Assembly (NCBI RefSeq): GCF_003342675.1
Contig: NZ_CP031148.1
Location: 3,162,001 to 3,226,000, forward strand
Length of the DNA stretch: 64,000 nt
Source of the DNA: Haloplanus rubicundus
GTDB lineage: Archaea; Halobacteriota; Halobacteria; Halobacteriales; Haloferacaceae
Direction of reading: 5' to 3'
A model generated the notes under the pieces. The model searched no databases, was not told where the DNA came from, and saw only the letters and a program-made list of their open reading frames with translations. Shown here one piece after another: positions 37,376 to 47,957 of the stretch. The position numbers and the translations under genes are program-made. How positions within the stretch are numbered: position 1 is the stretch's first letter; each line of letters begins with the position of its first letter.

Positions 37376-38791
37376 ATGGATGAAAGTAGACGGCGGTTCC
37401 TCAGACGAGCGGGGGTAGCGGCAGCGGCAACGACCACCCTGGCAGGCTGTTCGGGTGGCGGCGGCGGTGGCGGTGGCGGCGGCGGCGGTGGCGGCGGAAC
37501 GCCCGCCGGCGAACAGCGAACGATTTCGGGCGACAAGGGCGAAGTCCACTTCCTCTCGGCGGAGAACAGTTCCGCGTTCAAGCAGTACTACCAGAAGTGG
37601 GCGGAGCGGTTCAGTGAGGAGACGGGCTACGGCGTCCGACTGGAGTTCGTCGGCGTCGGGTCGAGCCAGTCGGCCCGCATTTCGCGGCTGTTGCAGGCCG
37701 GTGACCCGCCGGAACTCACGACGACGGCGCCGGAGAAAGGTGGCGGGCTGGCGCTGCAGGGCGTGCTCGCGGACCTGAGCGACCAAGCGAGCTGGATGGA
37801 AGAGCTGTACGGCTACGACTTCAACGAAGACTTCCTCTTCTCGTTGCAGGGCAGCCAGTACGTCGTCCCCATCTGGGTCAACATGACGATGGACTGGTAC
37901 CGCGTGAGCACGTGGCAGGAGGAAGCGGGCATGGCGCCCCGCGAACCCACGTGGGACGAGTTCTTGGAGGGCGTCCAGGCGACCGACGGGGTCGGCGAAC
38001 GCCGCGGGACCTGCGTCCCGGCCGGACAGACCCTGATGGCCACCGAGTACTACATCGACCACATGTTCCAGAACGGTGGTCAGATCTTCGAGCGCAACGG
38101 CGACACCGTCGAAGTCGTGATGGACCAGGGCGAGAATCGCGAACTCACCAAGGAAGTCCTGGAGTACATCAGCCAGCTCAACGAAGTCTCGGTCGACGGG
38201 TCGGGCTACGGCTACGGCCCACAGATCGAGTCCTACTGGTCCGAACAGGTGAACGAAGTGAAGTACTTCGGGGCGCGACCGCTCCAGCAGGCGGTGGCGA
38301 ACAACGAGGCCGTCGCCGAGGACACCGGTCTCATGCATCCGCCGTCGAACGCGGAGCAGACCCACCAGGCCTTCTCGGAGGGATGGGTCATGTTCGACGC
38401 CGCGGACAACAAGGAGGGCGCCCGGGAGTTCGTGCAGTTCATGTCCCGGCCCGAGCCGCTGTACGAACTGCTGCACATCGCGCCGCTGCACAACCTGCCG
38501 CCGTTCCCGGCGGCCGTCGACGACGAGGAGTTCCTCGACAACGAGTTCATCGACACGTGGGTTCGGCCGAACGACCACATCCTCATCGAGGACGTGGTGA
38601 AGATGGTCGAAACCGCGAAGACGCTCGTGGGCGAAACCGATCCCAACAACGCGCTGGCCTCGCCGGTGTTCTCCGAGTCGACGTTCGGCAACATGCTGTT
38701 CAACTACCTGCACGGCGACATGAGCATCGACGAAGCCATCGATCAGGCCGGGGACCGCTCCCGGGAGGTCATGGCGAACTTCGAACAGTGA
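37376..38791 (+). CDS. Carbohydrate-type ABC transporter substrate-binding lipoprotein
   Basis: The 471-residue protein starts with a Tat signal (SRRRFLRRAG) and a lipobox ending in Cys (LAGC). A run of 15 Gly residues forms a tether. The mature domain is a family 1 SBP (EVHFLSAENSSAFKQYYQKWAERFSEETGY; GDPPELTTT). It heads an operon with two permeases and an ATPase, a complete importer. The sugar is not predictable. The following gene starts 32 bp later. Confidence 0.9.
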   Translation: MDESRRRFLRRAGVAAAATTTLAGCSGGGGGGGGGGGGGGGTPAGEQRTISGDKGEVHFLSAENSSAFKQYYQKWAERFSEETGYGVRLEFVGVGSSQSARISRLLQAGDPPELTTTAPEKGGGLALQGVLADLSDQASWMEELYGYDFNEDFLFSLQGSQYVVPIWVNMTMDWYRVSTWQEEAGMAPREPTWDEFLEGVQATDGVGERRGTCVPAGQTLMATEYYIDHMFQNGGQIFERNGDTVEVVMDQGENRELTKEVLEYISQLNEVSVDGSGYGYGPQIESYWSEQVNEVKYFGARPLQQAVANNEAVAEDTGLMHPPSNAEQTHQAFSEGWVMFDAADNKEGAREFVQFMSRPEPLYELLHIAPLHNLPPFPAAVDDEEFLDNEFIDTWVRPNDHILIEDVVKMVETAKTLVGETDPNNALASPVFSESTFGNMLFNYLHGDMSIDEAIDQAGDRSREVMANFEQ

Positions 38792-38823
38792 TGTCCCGAA
38801 CGGGTCGACGGAGGTGGACGTAG

Positions 38824-39786
38824 ATGGGCGAGGCGACGCCGACGAGCAGCGTCGAGACTCCCGGCGAGGAGTCGACGCTGCGTGATCGGTTCGGCGAGCT
38901 ACTGGAAAACGAGACGTTCCTCGGCTACGGGAGCCTCTCGCCGGTCATGCTCCTGTTCCTGTTCATCGCCGTCTTCCCCATCGTGTGGGCGCTGGCGGGG
39001 AGTTTCTTCTCCATCAACGCGTTCAACCCGGTGTGGGAGTGGACGGGGCTGGGGAACTACGAGCACATCTTCCTCGAGGACGGCTTCTACTGGGCTGCAG
39101 TGACCAAGTCCGTCATCTTCGGCTTCGGCTCCGTGGCGGTCCAGGTGATCCTCGGGATCATCTTCGCGCTCATCCTCCAGCGGTCGTTCCGGGGGAACGC
39201 CTTCGCGCGAGCGGTCGTGTTGCTCCCCTATCTCATTCCGGTCATCGTCGTCGGCCTCGTCTTCCAGTGGATGATGAACCCGAACTACGGCGTCATCAAC
39301 CTGCTGGCGATGCGCTTCGGGCTCATCAACGAGGCGATCAACTTCCTCGGCAACACCGACATGGCGATGTACGCGCTCATCACCGCGGCGAGCTGGAAGT
39401 GGTCCATCTTCGTCGTGATGATGTCGCTCGCTCGGCTGGAGGCCATCCCGTCGGGCTACTACGACGCCGCACGAGTCAACGGCGCCAACGCCTGGCAGCG
39501 CTTCCGTGACATCACGCTCCCGAACCTGAAGGGCATGATCATCCTCGTGGTGTTGCTCCGCGGCATCTGGATGTTCAACAAGTTCGACATCATCTGGATC
39601 ATGACGCGGGGCGGCCCCAGTCAATCGACGACGACGCTCCCGGTGTACGCGTACCGCGTGGCGTTCAACCAGTGGCAGCTCGGGGAGTCGCTGGCCATCG
39701 CGTCGACGCTGTTCCTGACGCTCGTCGTCGGGGCCGTCATCTACTTCGGTAAGTTCAACCCCGAACAGGAGGTCCGTGTCGAATGA
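38824..39786 (+). CDS. ABC transporter permease, MalF/UgpA type
   Basis: The 320-residue protein has six transmembrane segments and a long cytoplasmic N-terminus of about 35 residues. The EAA loop EAIPSGYYDAARVNGANAW contacts the ATPase. It overlaps the next permease gene by 4 bp (ATGA). Confidence 0.92.
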   Translation: MGEATPTSSVETPGEESTLRDRFGELLENETFLGYGSLSPVMLLFLFIAVFPIVWALAGSFFSINAFNPVWEWTGLGNYEHIFLEDGFYWAAVTKSVIFGFGSVAVQVILGIIFALILQRSFRGNAFARAVVLLPYLIPVIVVGLVFQWMMNPNYGVINLLAMRFGLINEAINFLGNTDMAMYALITAASWKWSIFVVMMSLARLEAIPSGYYDAARVNGANAWQRFRDITLPNLKGMIILVVLLRGIWMFNKFDIIWIMTRGGPSQSTTTLPVYAYRVAFNQWQLGESLAIASTLFLTLVVGAVIYFGKFNPEQEVRVE

Positions 39787-40679
39787 GCTACAACACGTCC
39801 AAATCGCCGATCGAGCGCATCATCGACTACTACGTTCGCAACGTCCCCCACGCCACGCAACGGCGCCTGAGCACGTGGCTGTTCAGATTTCTCGTGGGCG
39901 CGACGGTGATCGTCGTCGGATTCCCGACCTACGTCATGCTGAAGGCGTCGATCCAGCCCGAACTGGAGCTGTTCTCGAACACGTTCCTGTTCGTGCCGCA
40001 GAACCCGACGCTCGAGAACTTCGCGGGGCTGTTCACCGAAACCTCGTTCGCGCGGTTCTACCTGAACAGCATCGTCGCCGCGCTCGGGACGATGGTTATC
40101 AGCGTCGTCTCGGCGACGCTCGCGGGCTACTCGCTGACCCGGTTCAGCTTCCCGGGGAAGAAGCGGCTCGCGCAGTCGGTGTTGTTCTCCTACATGTTCC
40201 CGCCGCTCCTGCTCGCGCTGCCGATGTTCATGATCTGGCGAGACCTGCAGCTACTGAACAGCTACCCGGGGATCATCCTCGCACACAGCGCCCACGCGCT
40301 CCCCTTCGACATCTGGCTGATGTGGAAGTTCTTCCAGACGGTGCCGATAAGCTACGAGGAGAGCGCCTGGATCTACGGCGCGAGTCGCCTCCGGGCGATG
40401 CGCGACGTGGCCATCCCGATGGCGCTGCCGGGGATCATCGCCGTCTCCATCTTCTCGTTTGCCATCTCGTGGAGCGACTTCACGTTCGCGAACCTCCTGC
40501 TCACCCAGGAGTCGATGAAGACACTGCCCATCGGGATGCTCGGGTTCATCGAACAGCAGGCCGTCAACTGGGGGCTCATCATGAGCGCCTCGGTGATGAT
40601 GGCGCTGCCCGCGTTCCTGCTCGTCTACTTCCTGCAGAGCTACCTGCTTCGCGGCTTCAGCGTGGGTGGTCTCGGATGA
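39783..40679 (+). CDS. ABC transporter permease, MalG/UgpE type
   Basis: The 298-residue protein has six transmembrane segments. Its EAA loop reads EESAWIYGASRLRAMRDV, followed by IPMALPG. It completes the heterodimeric channel with the preceding product. A 48-bp gap separates it from the ATPase gene. Confidence 0.92.
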   Translation: MSYNTSKSPIERIIDYYVRNVPHATQRRLSTWLFRFLVGATVIVVGFPTYVMLKASIQPELELFSNTFLFVPQNPTLENFAGLFTETSFARFYLNSIVAALGTMVISVVSATLAGYSLTRFSFPGKKRLAQSVLFSYMFPPLLLALPMFMIWRDLQLLNSYPGIILAHSAHALPFDIWLMWKFFQTVPISYEESAWIYGASRLRAMRDVAIPMALPGIIAVSIFSFAISWSDFTFANLLLTQESMKTLPIGMLGFIEQQAVNWGLIMSASVMMALPAFLLVYFLQSYLLRGFSVGGLG

Positions 40680-40727
40680 TCGGGGCCCCCCGCCGTATCG
40701 TCGGCCGACTACACGAGGTGAGCGATC

Positions 40728-41905
<1,178 letters not shown>

Positions 41906-41906
<1 letters not shown>

Positions 41907-41987
41907 TAATGACTATTGTAGCTGTTCACCGCTGGTTCGCCACCCCGTTCCGGCGAATCAGCGGGACTGACCTACAATAGACATTAT
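41906..41987. repeat. Dyad repeat, copy E
   Basis: Outer arms ATAATGACTATTGTA and TACAATAGACATTAT differ by one base. Inner arms CCGCTGGTTCGCC and GGCGAATCAGCGG pair with one mismatch. It lies directly after the ATPase stop codon and 39 bp before the cupin gene. Confidence 0.9.
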
Positions 41988-42026
41988 AAGTTCTCCCGAG
42001 TCGTCGGGGGAGACGCCCCGATTCAC

Positions 42027-42473
42027 ATGACAGGCTACCACCACGGCACGTTAGACGACTTCGAGACGAACCCCGAGAAGCCCGGGCGCCGCTGGGAGCT
42101 CTCGCCGGCGCTCGGCATCGACGAGTACAACTTCAACGTCGCCGTCCTCGACCCCGGAGATCCGCTGTCACAGAACGGCTATCACTACCACGAATCGCAG
42201 GCGGAGCTGTTCTACGTGATCGACGGGCGGTGCCGGGTCGAAGTCGAGGACGGCGGCTTCACGCTGGACACCGACGACGTGATCAACTTCGACGCGGGGG
42301 TCACGCACCTGCTCCACAACCCCTTCGGCGAGCCGTGTAAGCTCGTCGCCATCGGGAGCCCGCCCGAGGGTCGGTATCCGGTACACCAGGTGACGCCCGC
42401 GGCGGAACTGCTCGCTCGGCGCTACGGCAACGCGTCGCCGGACGCGGAGCGAATCGACGACGACACCCGATAA
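42027..42473 (+). CDS. Cupin-domain protein
   Basis: The 148-residue protein is a single cupin. The motif GYHYHESQAELFYVIDG supplies two His and one Glu, and TVTHLLHN-like GVTHLLHN gives the last His. It may be a sugar isomerase or a metal-dependent binding protein. Its last base is shared with the ATG of the next gene (TAATG). Confidence 0.82.
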   Translation: MTGYHHGTLDDFETNPEKPGRRWELSPALGIDEYNFNVAVLDPGDPLSQNGYHYHESQAELFYVIDGRCRVEVEDGGFTLDTDDVINFDAGVTHLLHNPFGEPCKLVAIGSPPEGRYPVHQVTPAAELLARRYGNASPDAERIDDDTR

Positions 42474-43444
42474 TGAAAGCGATCAGATATCACGACCACG
42501 GAGACGCAGACGTACTGACGGTAGACGACGTGCCGACGCCGGAGCCGGGAGCGGACGAAGTGCTCGTCCGAATCCACGCCGCGAGCGTCAACCCAATCGA
42601 CACCTACGTCCGCGACGGCGGCGTCGAACCCGCGGGCGGCCTGCCACACGTCGGCGGCGCGGACATGGCCGGCGTCGTCGAGGCGGTCGGCAGCGGCGTC
42701 GAGGGGTTCGCGGTCGGTGATCGGGTGTTCGCCACGGGGCTGGGACTGTTCGAGGCCGGGACGTACGCCGAGTACGTCGCCGCGCCGGCCGAGTCGCTCG
42801 CGACCCTCCCCGACGAGGTATCCTTCGCCGAGGGGGCCGCCGCCGCGATGGCCTTCGCCACGGCGTGGCGCGGGCTAATCGACCGGGGCGAACTCGACAT
42901 CGGCGACGCCTGCGTGGTTCAGGGCGGGACGGGCGGCGTCGGTCACGCGGCCGTCCAGATCGCCGCCCAAGCGGGCGCCACCGTCGTCGCGACGGCGAGC
43001 GGCGACGAGGCGTTCGTCCGTGACCTCGGCGCCGCCGACGTCGTCGACTACGGCGCCGACGACGTCGTCGACCGCATCCGCGAGGCCGCCGGCGGCGACG
43101 TCGACGTGGTGCTCGAAACCCACGCGGCGGCCAACGTCGCGACCGACCTCGACGTCCTCACCCGCGGCGGTCGGATCGTGGTTCTCGGCGAGGAGGCGCC
43201 GATCCGGATCGATCCCGGGGCGTCGATGACCGGCAAGATCACCGACGCCGACCTGCGCTTCATGTCGATCATGGCCTCGCGCGACGATCAGGTACCGATC
43301 CTCGAACGGGTCGGCCCGCGCCTGGCCGACGGACGGTTCGAGGTCGAAATCGAGGCGACGTACCCCCTCGAAGAGGCGGCCGAGGCACAGCGACACGTCA
43401 TGTCGAGCGGGTCGCGCGGGAAAGTCGTCCTCGAGGTGGCGTGA
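42473..43444 (+). CDS. MDR-family NADPH:quinone oxidoreductase-like enzyme
   Basis: The 323-residue protein begins MKAIRYHDHGDADVL and has the nucleotide-binding motif VQGGTGGVGHAAVQIAAQAG. The structural and catalytic zinc ligands of alcohol dehydrogenases are absent, so it belongs to the zinc-free quinone-reductase branch. It would reduce a quinone or enone with NADPH. The TGA stop lies at the edge of repeat B. Confidence 0.86.
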   Translation: MKAIRYHDHGDADVLTVDDVPTPEPGADEVLVRIHAASVNPIDTYVRDGGVEPAGGLPHVGGADMAGVVEAVGSGVEGFAVGDRVFATGLGLFEAGTYAEYVAAPAESLATLPDEVSFAEGAAAAMAFATAWRGLIDRGELDIGDACVVQGGTGGVGHAAVQIAAQAGATVVATASGDEAFVRDLGAADVVDYGADDVVDRIREAAGGDVDVVLETHAAANVATDLDVLTRGGRIVVLGEEAPIRIDPGASMTGKITDADLRFMSIMASRDDQVPILERVGPRLADGRFEVEIEATYPLEEAAEAQRHVMSSGSRGKVVLEVA

Positions 43445-43525
43445 TACGGATTAGTGTAAGTCATTACCGGTGGTTCGCCGAGGTGGTCCGGCGAACCACC
43501 GGCCCACAGTTACACTAATCCGTAT
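43444..43525. repeat. Dyad repeat, copy B (most regular copy)
   Basis: Outer arms ATACGGATTAGTGTAA and TTACACTAATCCGTAT match exactly. Inner arms ACCGGTGGTTCGCCG and CGGCGAACCACCGG also match. The TGA stop of the preceding gene (43442-43444) is part of TGATACGG. Confidence 0.93.
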
Positions 43526-43570
43526 GAGAAAAGCGAGGGCTTAATTCGGCTCACCGGCGTCCGCGTACGC

Positions 43571-44611
43571 ATGGTCTCACTCGATCCGGACGACTCGGTG
43601 GTCGTCCTCGCCCACGAACAGTTCCCCGACCGGGCGAAGACGGCCGTCGGCGTCCTCCGATACGCCGACTACGACGTGACGGCGGTGCTCGACCGGGCGC
43701 GCGCCGGCGAACGCGTCGCCGACCACGTCCCCGACGTGGCCGACGCCCCCATCGTCGAGCGCATGGCCGACGCCCTGGAGTTCGACCCCGATGTCCTTCT
43801 GATCGGCATCGCCCCCATCGGCGGTGGTTTCGACGAGTCCTGGCGCCCCGACGTGCGCGCCGCCATCGAGGCCGGCTGTGACGTGGTTGCCGGTCTCCAC
43901 TACTTCCTCGAAGACGACGAGGAGTTCGCCGCCCTCGCCGCCGACCACGGCGTCGACCTGATCGACGTGCGCCGCCCACCGGACGATCTGACGGTGAGCG
44001 GGGGGCGCGCCCGCGACGCCGACGCCGACGTGATCCTGACCGTCGGCACCGACTGCTCGACGGGGAAGATGACGACGACGCTCGAACTCGTCGCCGCGGC
44101 GCAGGAGAGAGGAATCGACGCCGGCTTCGTCCCCACCGGTCAGACCGGGATCATGATCGCCGGGTGGGGGGTGCCGGTCGACCGGGTCATCGCCGACTTC
44201 GCCGCCGGCGCCGTCGAGCGCATGATCCTCGACGCCGCCGAAGAACACGACGTGCTCTTCGTCGAGGGACAGGGCACCATCGTCCACCCCGCCTACTCCG
44301 GTGTCACCTGTAGCCTGCTCCACGGCGCGATGCCCGGCGCCCTCGTGATGACCCACAGCGCCGGCCGCGAGGCCATCCACGGCTACGAGGACTTCGCCAT
44401 CCCGCCCGTCGAGGAGTACGTCGACCTCTACGAGTCGCTCGCGGCCCCCGTCGCGCCCACCGAGGTTGCCGCGGGCGCGCTCGACACGCGGGCGTTCGAC
44501 GACGACGAGGCGGCCCGCGCGGCCGTCGAGGAGTACGCCGCGACCCTCGACGCGCCGGCGACCGATCCGGTCCGCTTCGACGCGGACGAGATTCTGGACG
44601 CCCTCCTATGA
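43571..44611 (+). CDS. dgcN: DUF1611/DgcN-family protein (N-acyltransferase or related, D-glutamate pathway)
   Basis: The 346-residue protein has a P-loop-like TVGTDCSTGKMTTTLEL at about residues 157-173, PTGQTGIMIAGWG and FVEGQGTIVHPAYSGV, all family marks. In marine bacteria DgcN works with the racemase DgcA to convert D-glutamate through an N-acetyl intermediate. Here it overlaps the epimerase gene by 4 bp, the same pairing. The assignment to D-glutamate in this archaeon is by analogy. Confidence 0.78.
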   Translation: MVSLDPDDSVVVLAHEQFPDRAKTAVGVLRYADYDVTAVLDRARAGERVADHVPDVADAPIVERMADALEFDPDVLLIGIAPIGGGFDESWRPDVRAAIEAGCDVVAGLHYFLEDDEEFAALAADHGVDLIDVRRPPDDLTVSGGRARDADADVILTVGTDCSTGKMTTTLELVAAAQERGIDAGFVPTGQTGIMIAGWGVPVDRVIADFAAGAVERMILDAAEEHDVLFVEGQGTIVHPAYSGVTCSLLHGAMPGALVMTHSAGREAIHGYEDFAIPPVEEYVDLYESLAAPVAPTEVAAGALDTRAFDDDEAARAAVEEYAATLDAPATDPVRFDADEILDALL

Positions 44612-45645
44612 ACACCGACTTCGAGCGCCTGACCCTGCCCATCGACGGCGACTTCACCATCTCCCGCGGGTCGAAGTCGACGGTGGAGACGGTCGTCGTC
44701 CGGGTGGGCGACGAGGCCGGACAGACGGGCGTCGGCGCGGCCGCACCCGATCCCCACTACGGCGAGACGGCCGACACGGTGTGTGCGGTGCTGCCGGACC
44801 TCCTCGACGCCGTCGAGGCGGTCGACGACCCCCTCTCGCTCGACGCCATCGAACGGCGCCTCCGGGGCGTCGTCCGCGACAACCCCGCCGCCCGCGCCGC
44901 GGTGAGCATCGCGGTCCACGACCTAGCGACCCGCCGCCTCGGCGTCCCCCTGTATCGCTACTTCGGCCTCGACGCCGACCGAGCGCCGGCCACCTCCTAT
45001 ACGGTGGCCATCGACGACCCCGAGGCGATGGCGGCGAAAGCGGCCGACGCCGTCGCCGAGGGCTACTCGATCCTGAAGGTGAAACTCGGCACCGACCGCG
45101 ACCGGGAGCGGATGGAGGCGGTGCGCGGGGCCGCCCCCGACGCGACGGTTCGCGTCGACGCCAACGAGGCGTGGACGCCGGGCGAGGCGATAGCGAAGAG
45201 CGAGTGGCTGGCCGACCTCGGCGTCGAGTTCGTCGAGCAACCCGTCCCCGCCGAGAACCCCGCGGGGCTGAAACGGGTTCACGAACGGGGTGCCCTCCCC
45301 GTCGCCGCCGACGAGTCCTGTGTCACCCTCCCCGACGTGCCCGCGGTGGCCGACAGCGCCGAGATCGTGAACCTGAAACTCATGAAGTGTGGGGGCGTCC
45401 GCGAGGCGACCCGGATGGTCCACGCCGCCCGCGCACACGGGCTGGAGGTGATGCTCGGCTGCATGGTCGAGTCGACCGCCTCCATCGCCGCCGCCTGCCA
45501 TCTCGCTCCCCTCGTCGACTACGTGGACCTCGACGGCGCGCTCCTGCTGGCCGAGGACGCGTACGAGGGACCGACGTACGCGGGCGGGACGCTCACGGTC
45601 CCGGATCGACCGGGAACGGGCGTGCGGCCCGTGGAATCCGACTAA
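44608..45645 (+). CDS. dgcA: Enolase-superfamily dipeptide epimerase / N-acyl-amino-acid racemase (DgcA-like)
   Basis: The 345-residue protein has the enolase-superfamily capping domain and barrel. Catalytic Lys is in ILKVKLGTD (K-x-K). Metal ligands are Asp in VDANEAW, Glu in VEQPVP and Asp in AADESC, with a second Lys in NLKLMKCGG. This K-x-K and K set marks the dipeptide epimerase/racemase group. It is coupled to the DUF1611 gene. Its stop overlaps the next gene tail to tail by 4 bp. Confidence 0.87.
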   Translation: MNTDFERLTLPIDGDFTISRGSKSTVETVVVRVGDEAGQTGVGAAAPDPHYGETADTVCAVLPDLLDAVEAVDDPLSLDAIERRLRGVVRDNPAARAAVSIAVHDLATRRLGVPLYRYFGLDADRAPATSYTVAIDDPEAMAAKAADAVAEGYSILKVKLGTDRDRERMEAVRGAAPDATVRVDANEAWTPGEAIAKSEWLADLGVEFVEQPVPAENPAGLKRVHERGALPVAADESCVTLPDVPAVADSAEIVNLKLMKCGGVREATRMVHAARAHGLEVMLGCMVESTASIAAACHLAPLVDYVDLDGALLLAEDAYEGPTYAGGTLTVPDRPGTGVRPVESD

Positions 45646-46853
45646 GCGAGCGCGTACAGCTCCGATCCGGCCGTCACGACCGCCCGATTCTCGACGAGCG
45701 CCACGCCGGCCGGCGGGGTGTCGAACGCGTGCGTCCACAGCACGTCGCCCGAGACGGTGTCGTAGGCGCGGACGACACCGCCGGCCCGCTCCCCGTTCTC
45801 CCGCCGCTCGCCCGCGACGACGAGCGTCTCGCCCCCGACGACCGGCGTCGAGGCGCGCCAGTCAACGTCGTCGCGCCACGCCGTCTCGCCGGTCGAGAGG
45901 TCGACGGCCGCGACGAACCCGGTCGCGTCGCCGCCGACGGCCACGTATCCCCGGTCGCCGACGACGGCGGGAGTCGACACGTCCCGCCCGAGCCGTCGGG
46001 GGTCCCAAAGTCGCTCGCCGGAGTCGGCGTCGACGGCCGCGAGGACGCCGCCCCCTTCGGCGTGGGTGCCGAGGACGACCCGCCCGTTCGCGACGGCGGG
46101 GTGGTCCGGAAAGCCGTCGGTCGGGCCGGCGCTCCAGACGCGGTCCGGGCCGACCGTCAGGCGTCGGTCGAGTCCCGTCCGCTCCGCGTAGGCGACGGTG
46201 CCGTCCAGCGGGGCGTCCGCGGCGTACAGTCGACCGTCGGCGAGCGCCGGCGTGGCGCCGTCGACGCGCCAGCGACGCCCGCTGTCGGGGTCGATGGCCC
46301 GCAGGGTTCCGTCCTGCCCGCCGACGTACGTCTCGCGTGCGCCGACGAGCAGGCCCTGCGGGTGGTCGGCGTCGAGGCCGAACCGGGTCGTCTCGCGCAG
46401 GTCGGCGGCGCCGTAGCCGACGAGGGCGGCGGGTGCGTCGGCGTCGTCGCGCACGACGGCGTGGAGCCGGCCGTCCGGCCCGAAGCCGGCGAGCGGCGTC
46501 GGCGCGTCGCGTTCGCGGACCGCGTCGCTGCCGCCGCGCGGGAACGCGGCGAACCCCGACCCGTAGACGACGAGGTGGTCAGCGCCGACGAGCGGGGAGA
46601 GTCGTGGCCGTCGGGCAGTCGTCGCGGCCGACGCGACGCGGCGGGCCGTCGGCGCCTCGCGGGGTGGGCTGGCGTTCGGGTTGTGCGCGGTGTTCGCGGG
46701 GTCGTACCGGCGGAGCGGCCACGTTCCGGGGGCGGGGGTCCACGGGTCGAACGTCGCGTCCGTCACGCCGCGATACAGGCGGGAGGCGCCGTAGATGCCG
46801 GCAGCGCCGACGAGGCCGGCGCCGACGAACTCGCGGCGAGTGATGGAGGGCAT
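45642..46853 (-). CDS. Tat-exported PQQ-like beta-propeller repeat protein
   Basis: The 403-residue protein starts with a Tat signal (ITRREFVGAG) and no lipobox. At least six PQQ-like blades follow, with repeats such as GTLRAIDPDSGRRW, GVLAAVDADSGERLW and GFVAAVDLSTGETAW. It lacks the paired Cys, metal ligands and catalytic Asp of quinoprotein dehydrogenases, so it is probably a scaffold or binding protein. It is downstream of the ApbE gene, separated by repeat C. Confidence 0.82.
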   Translation of the reverse strand: MPSITRREFVGAGLVGAAGIYGASRLYRGVTDATFDPWTPAPGTWPLRRYDPANTAHNPNASPPREAPTARRVASAATTARRPRLSPLVGADHLVVYGSGFAAFPRGGSDAVRERDAPTPLAGFGPDGRLHAVVRDDADAPAALVGYGAADLRETTRFGLDADHPQGLLVGARETYVGGQDGTLRAIDPDSGRRWRVDGATPALADGRLYAADAPLDGTVAYAERTGLDRRLTVGPDRVWSAGPTDGFPDHPAVANGRVVLGTHAEGGGVLAAVDADSGERLWDPRRLGRDVSTPAVVGDRGYVAVGGDATGFVAAVDLSTGETAWRDDVDWRASTPVVGGETLVVAGERRENGERAGGVVRAYDTVSGDVLWTHAFDTPPAGVALVENRAVVTAGSELYALA

Positions 46854-46905
46854 CGACCGATAGTTGGGTTGCTCCCGTGAAAAACCGTCGTGTTCGGGAC
46901 CGTCG

Positions 46906-46982
46906 TACGGATTAGTGTAATTTACCGGTGGTTCGCCGACCCATCCTGGCGAACCACCGGTAATGACTTACACTAAACCGTA
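46906..46982. repeat. Dyad repeat, copy C
   Basis: Outer arms TACGGATTAGTGTAA and TTACACTAAACCGTA differ by one base. Inner arms ACCGGTGGTTCGCC and GGCGAACCACCGGT match exactly. Its right edge supplies the TGA stop codon of the apbE gene (46983-46985). Confidence 0.92.
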
Positions 46983-47957
46983 TCAGTCGTCGAGAAGGGC
47001 GTCCCAGTCGCCGGCCGTGCGTCGGCCGCCGTCGCGGGTCAGAAACAGCGCCGAGAGGTCGTCGCGGGCGTCAACGAACGACGACGCCCGGTCGTCCGCC
47101 ATCACGAACGCGGCGGTGGAGTGGGCGTCGGCCGTCTCGGCGTCGGGCGCCACGGCGGTGACGCTGGTGTCTTCCGTGGGCGAGCGTCCGGTGCCGGGCG
47201 TGACGATGTGGTGTTCGGTACGGTCCTCGTCGTAGTAGACCCGGTAGTCGCCGGAGGTGGCGACGCCGCCGCTGTCGAGACGGAGCGTCGCCGCGAGGCC
47301 GTCACCGCGGGGGTCCTCGACGCCGACGCGCCAGCGGTCGTCGGAGCCGTCGAAGGCCCGCACGTCGCCCCCGGCCTCCACGAGGCCGGCGTCGACCCAG
47401 TCCCGGAGGGTGGCGACGCCGGCGTCGACCACCGCCCCCTTCGCGACGCCGTCGAGGGTGATCGGCGTGGGCGTTCGAAGCTCCGAGTCGGAGACCGTCA
47501 CCGCGTCGAACGTCGCCTCGGCGGCGCGTTGCCGGGCGTCGAGCGGCCGATCCTGTCCCGACTCGTACGCCGTCAGTACCGGGAGGACCGTCGGATCGAA
47601 GGCGCCGTCGGTGCGCTCGTAGACCGTCCGGCACCGCCGCAGGAGCGCGACCAGTTCGGGTGCGGGGTCCGCGAGGACGCCCGCCTCGTTCAGCCGCGCC
47701 ACCCCGCCCGAGGGATCGTGGCGCGTGAACACCGACTCCAGGCGCGACATCTCCGCGAACGCGCGCTCGACGCCGAGTTCGGCCCGGTCCGGATTGCGGG
47801 TGACTGCCGTGACGGTGACGAGCGTCCCCATCATGAGCCGGGTGCTCCGAACCTCGGTGACCTCGCCGTCGACGAGGAGCGTCTGCCCGAGGAGACCGGC
47901 GCCGGCGGCGCCGCCGACGGCCGCCGTCAGGAACGACCGCCGGTCGAGTTCACGCAT
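46983..47957 (-). CDS. apbE: FAD:protein FMN transferase (ApbE), Tat-exported
   Basis: The 324-residue protein starts with a Tat signal (LDRRSFLTAA). ApbE features follow: LMMGTLVTVT, a glycine-rich TLDGVAKGAVVD, EAGGDVRAFG-like EAGGDVRAF and HHIVTPGTG. ApbE attaches FMN through phosphodiester bonds to Thr of exported proteins. The gene overlaps that of the NosR-like protein by 8 bp, and that protein has an FMN-binding domain, so it is the likely target. The stop codon is formed by repeat C. Confidence 0.9.
   Translation of the reverse strand: MRELDRRSFLTAAVGGAAGAGLLGQTLLVDGEVTEVRSTRLMMGTLVTVTAVTRNPDRAELGVERAFAEMSRLESVFTRHDPSGGVARLNEAGVLADPAPELVALLRRCRTVYERTDGAFDPTVLPVLTAYESGQDRPLDARQRAAEATFDAVTVSDSELRTPTPITLDGVAKGAVVDAGVATLRDWVDAGLVEAGGDVRAFDGSDDRWRVGVEDPRGDGLAATLRLDSGGVATSGDYRVYYDEDRTEHHIVTPGTGRSPTEDTSVTAVAPDAETADAHSTAAFVMADDRASSFVDARDDLSALFLTRDGGRRTAGDWDALLDD

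Noticed and set aside
45642-46853. A second PQQ dehydrogenase
   Set aside because: It has propeller repeats only; the Cys-Cys pair, metal ligands and catalytic Asp are absent.
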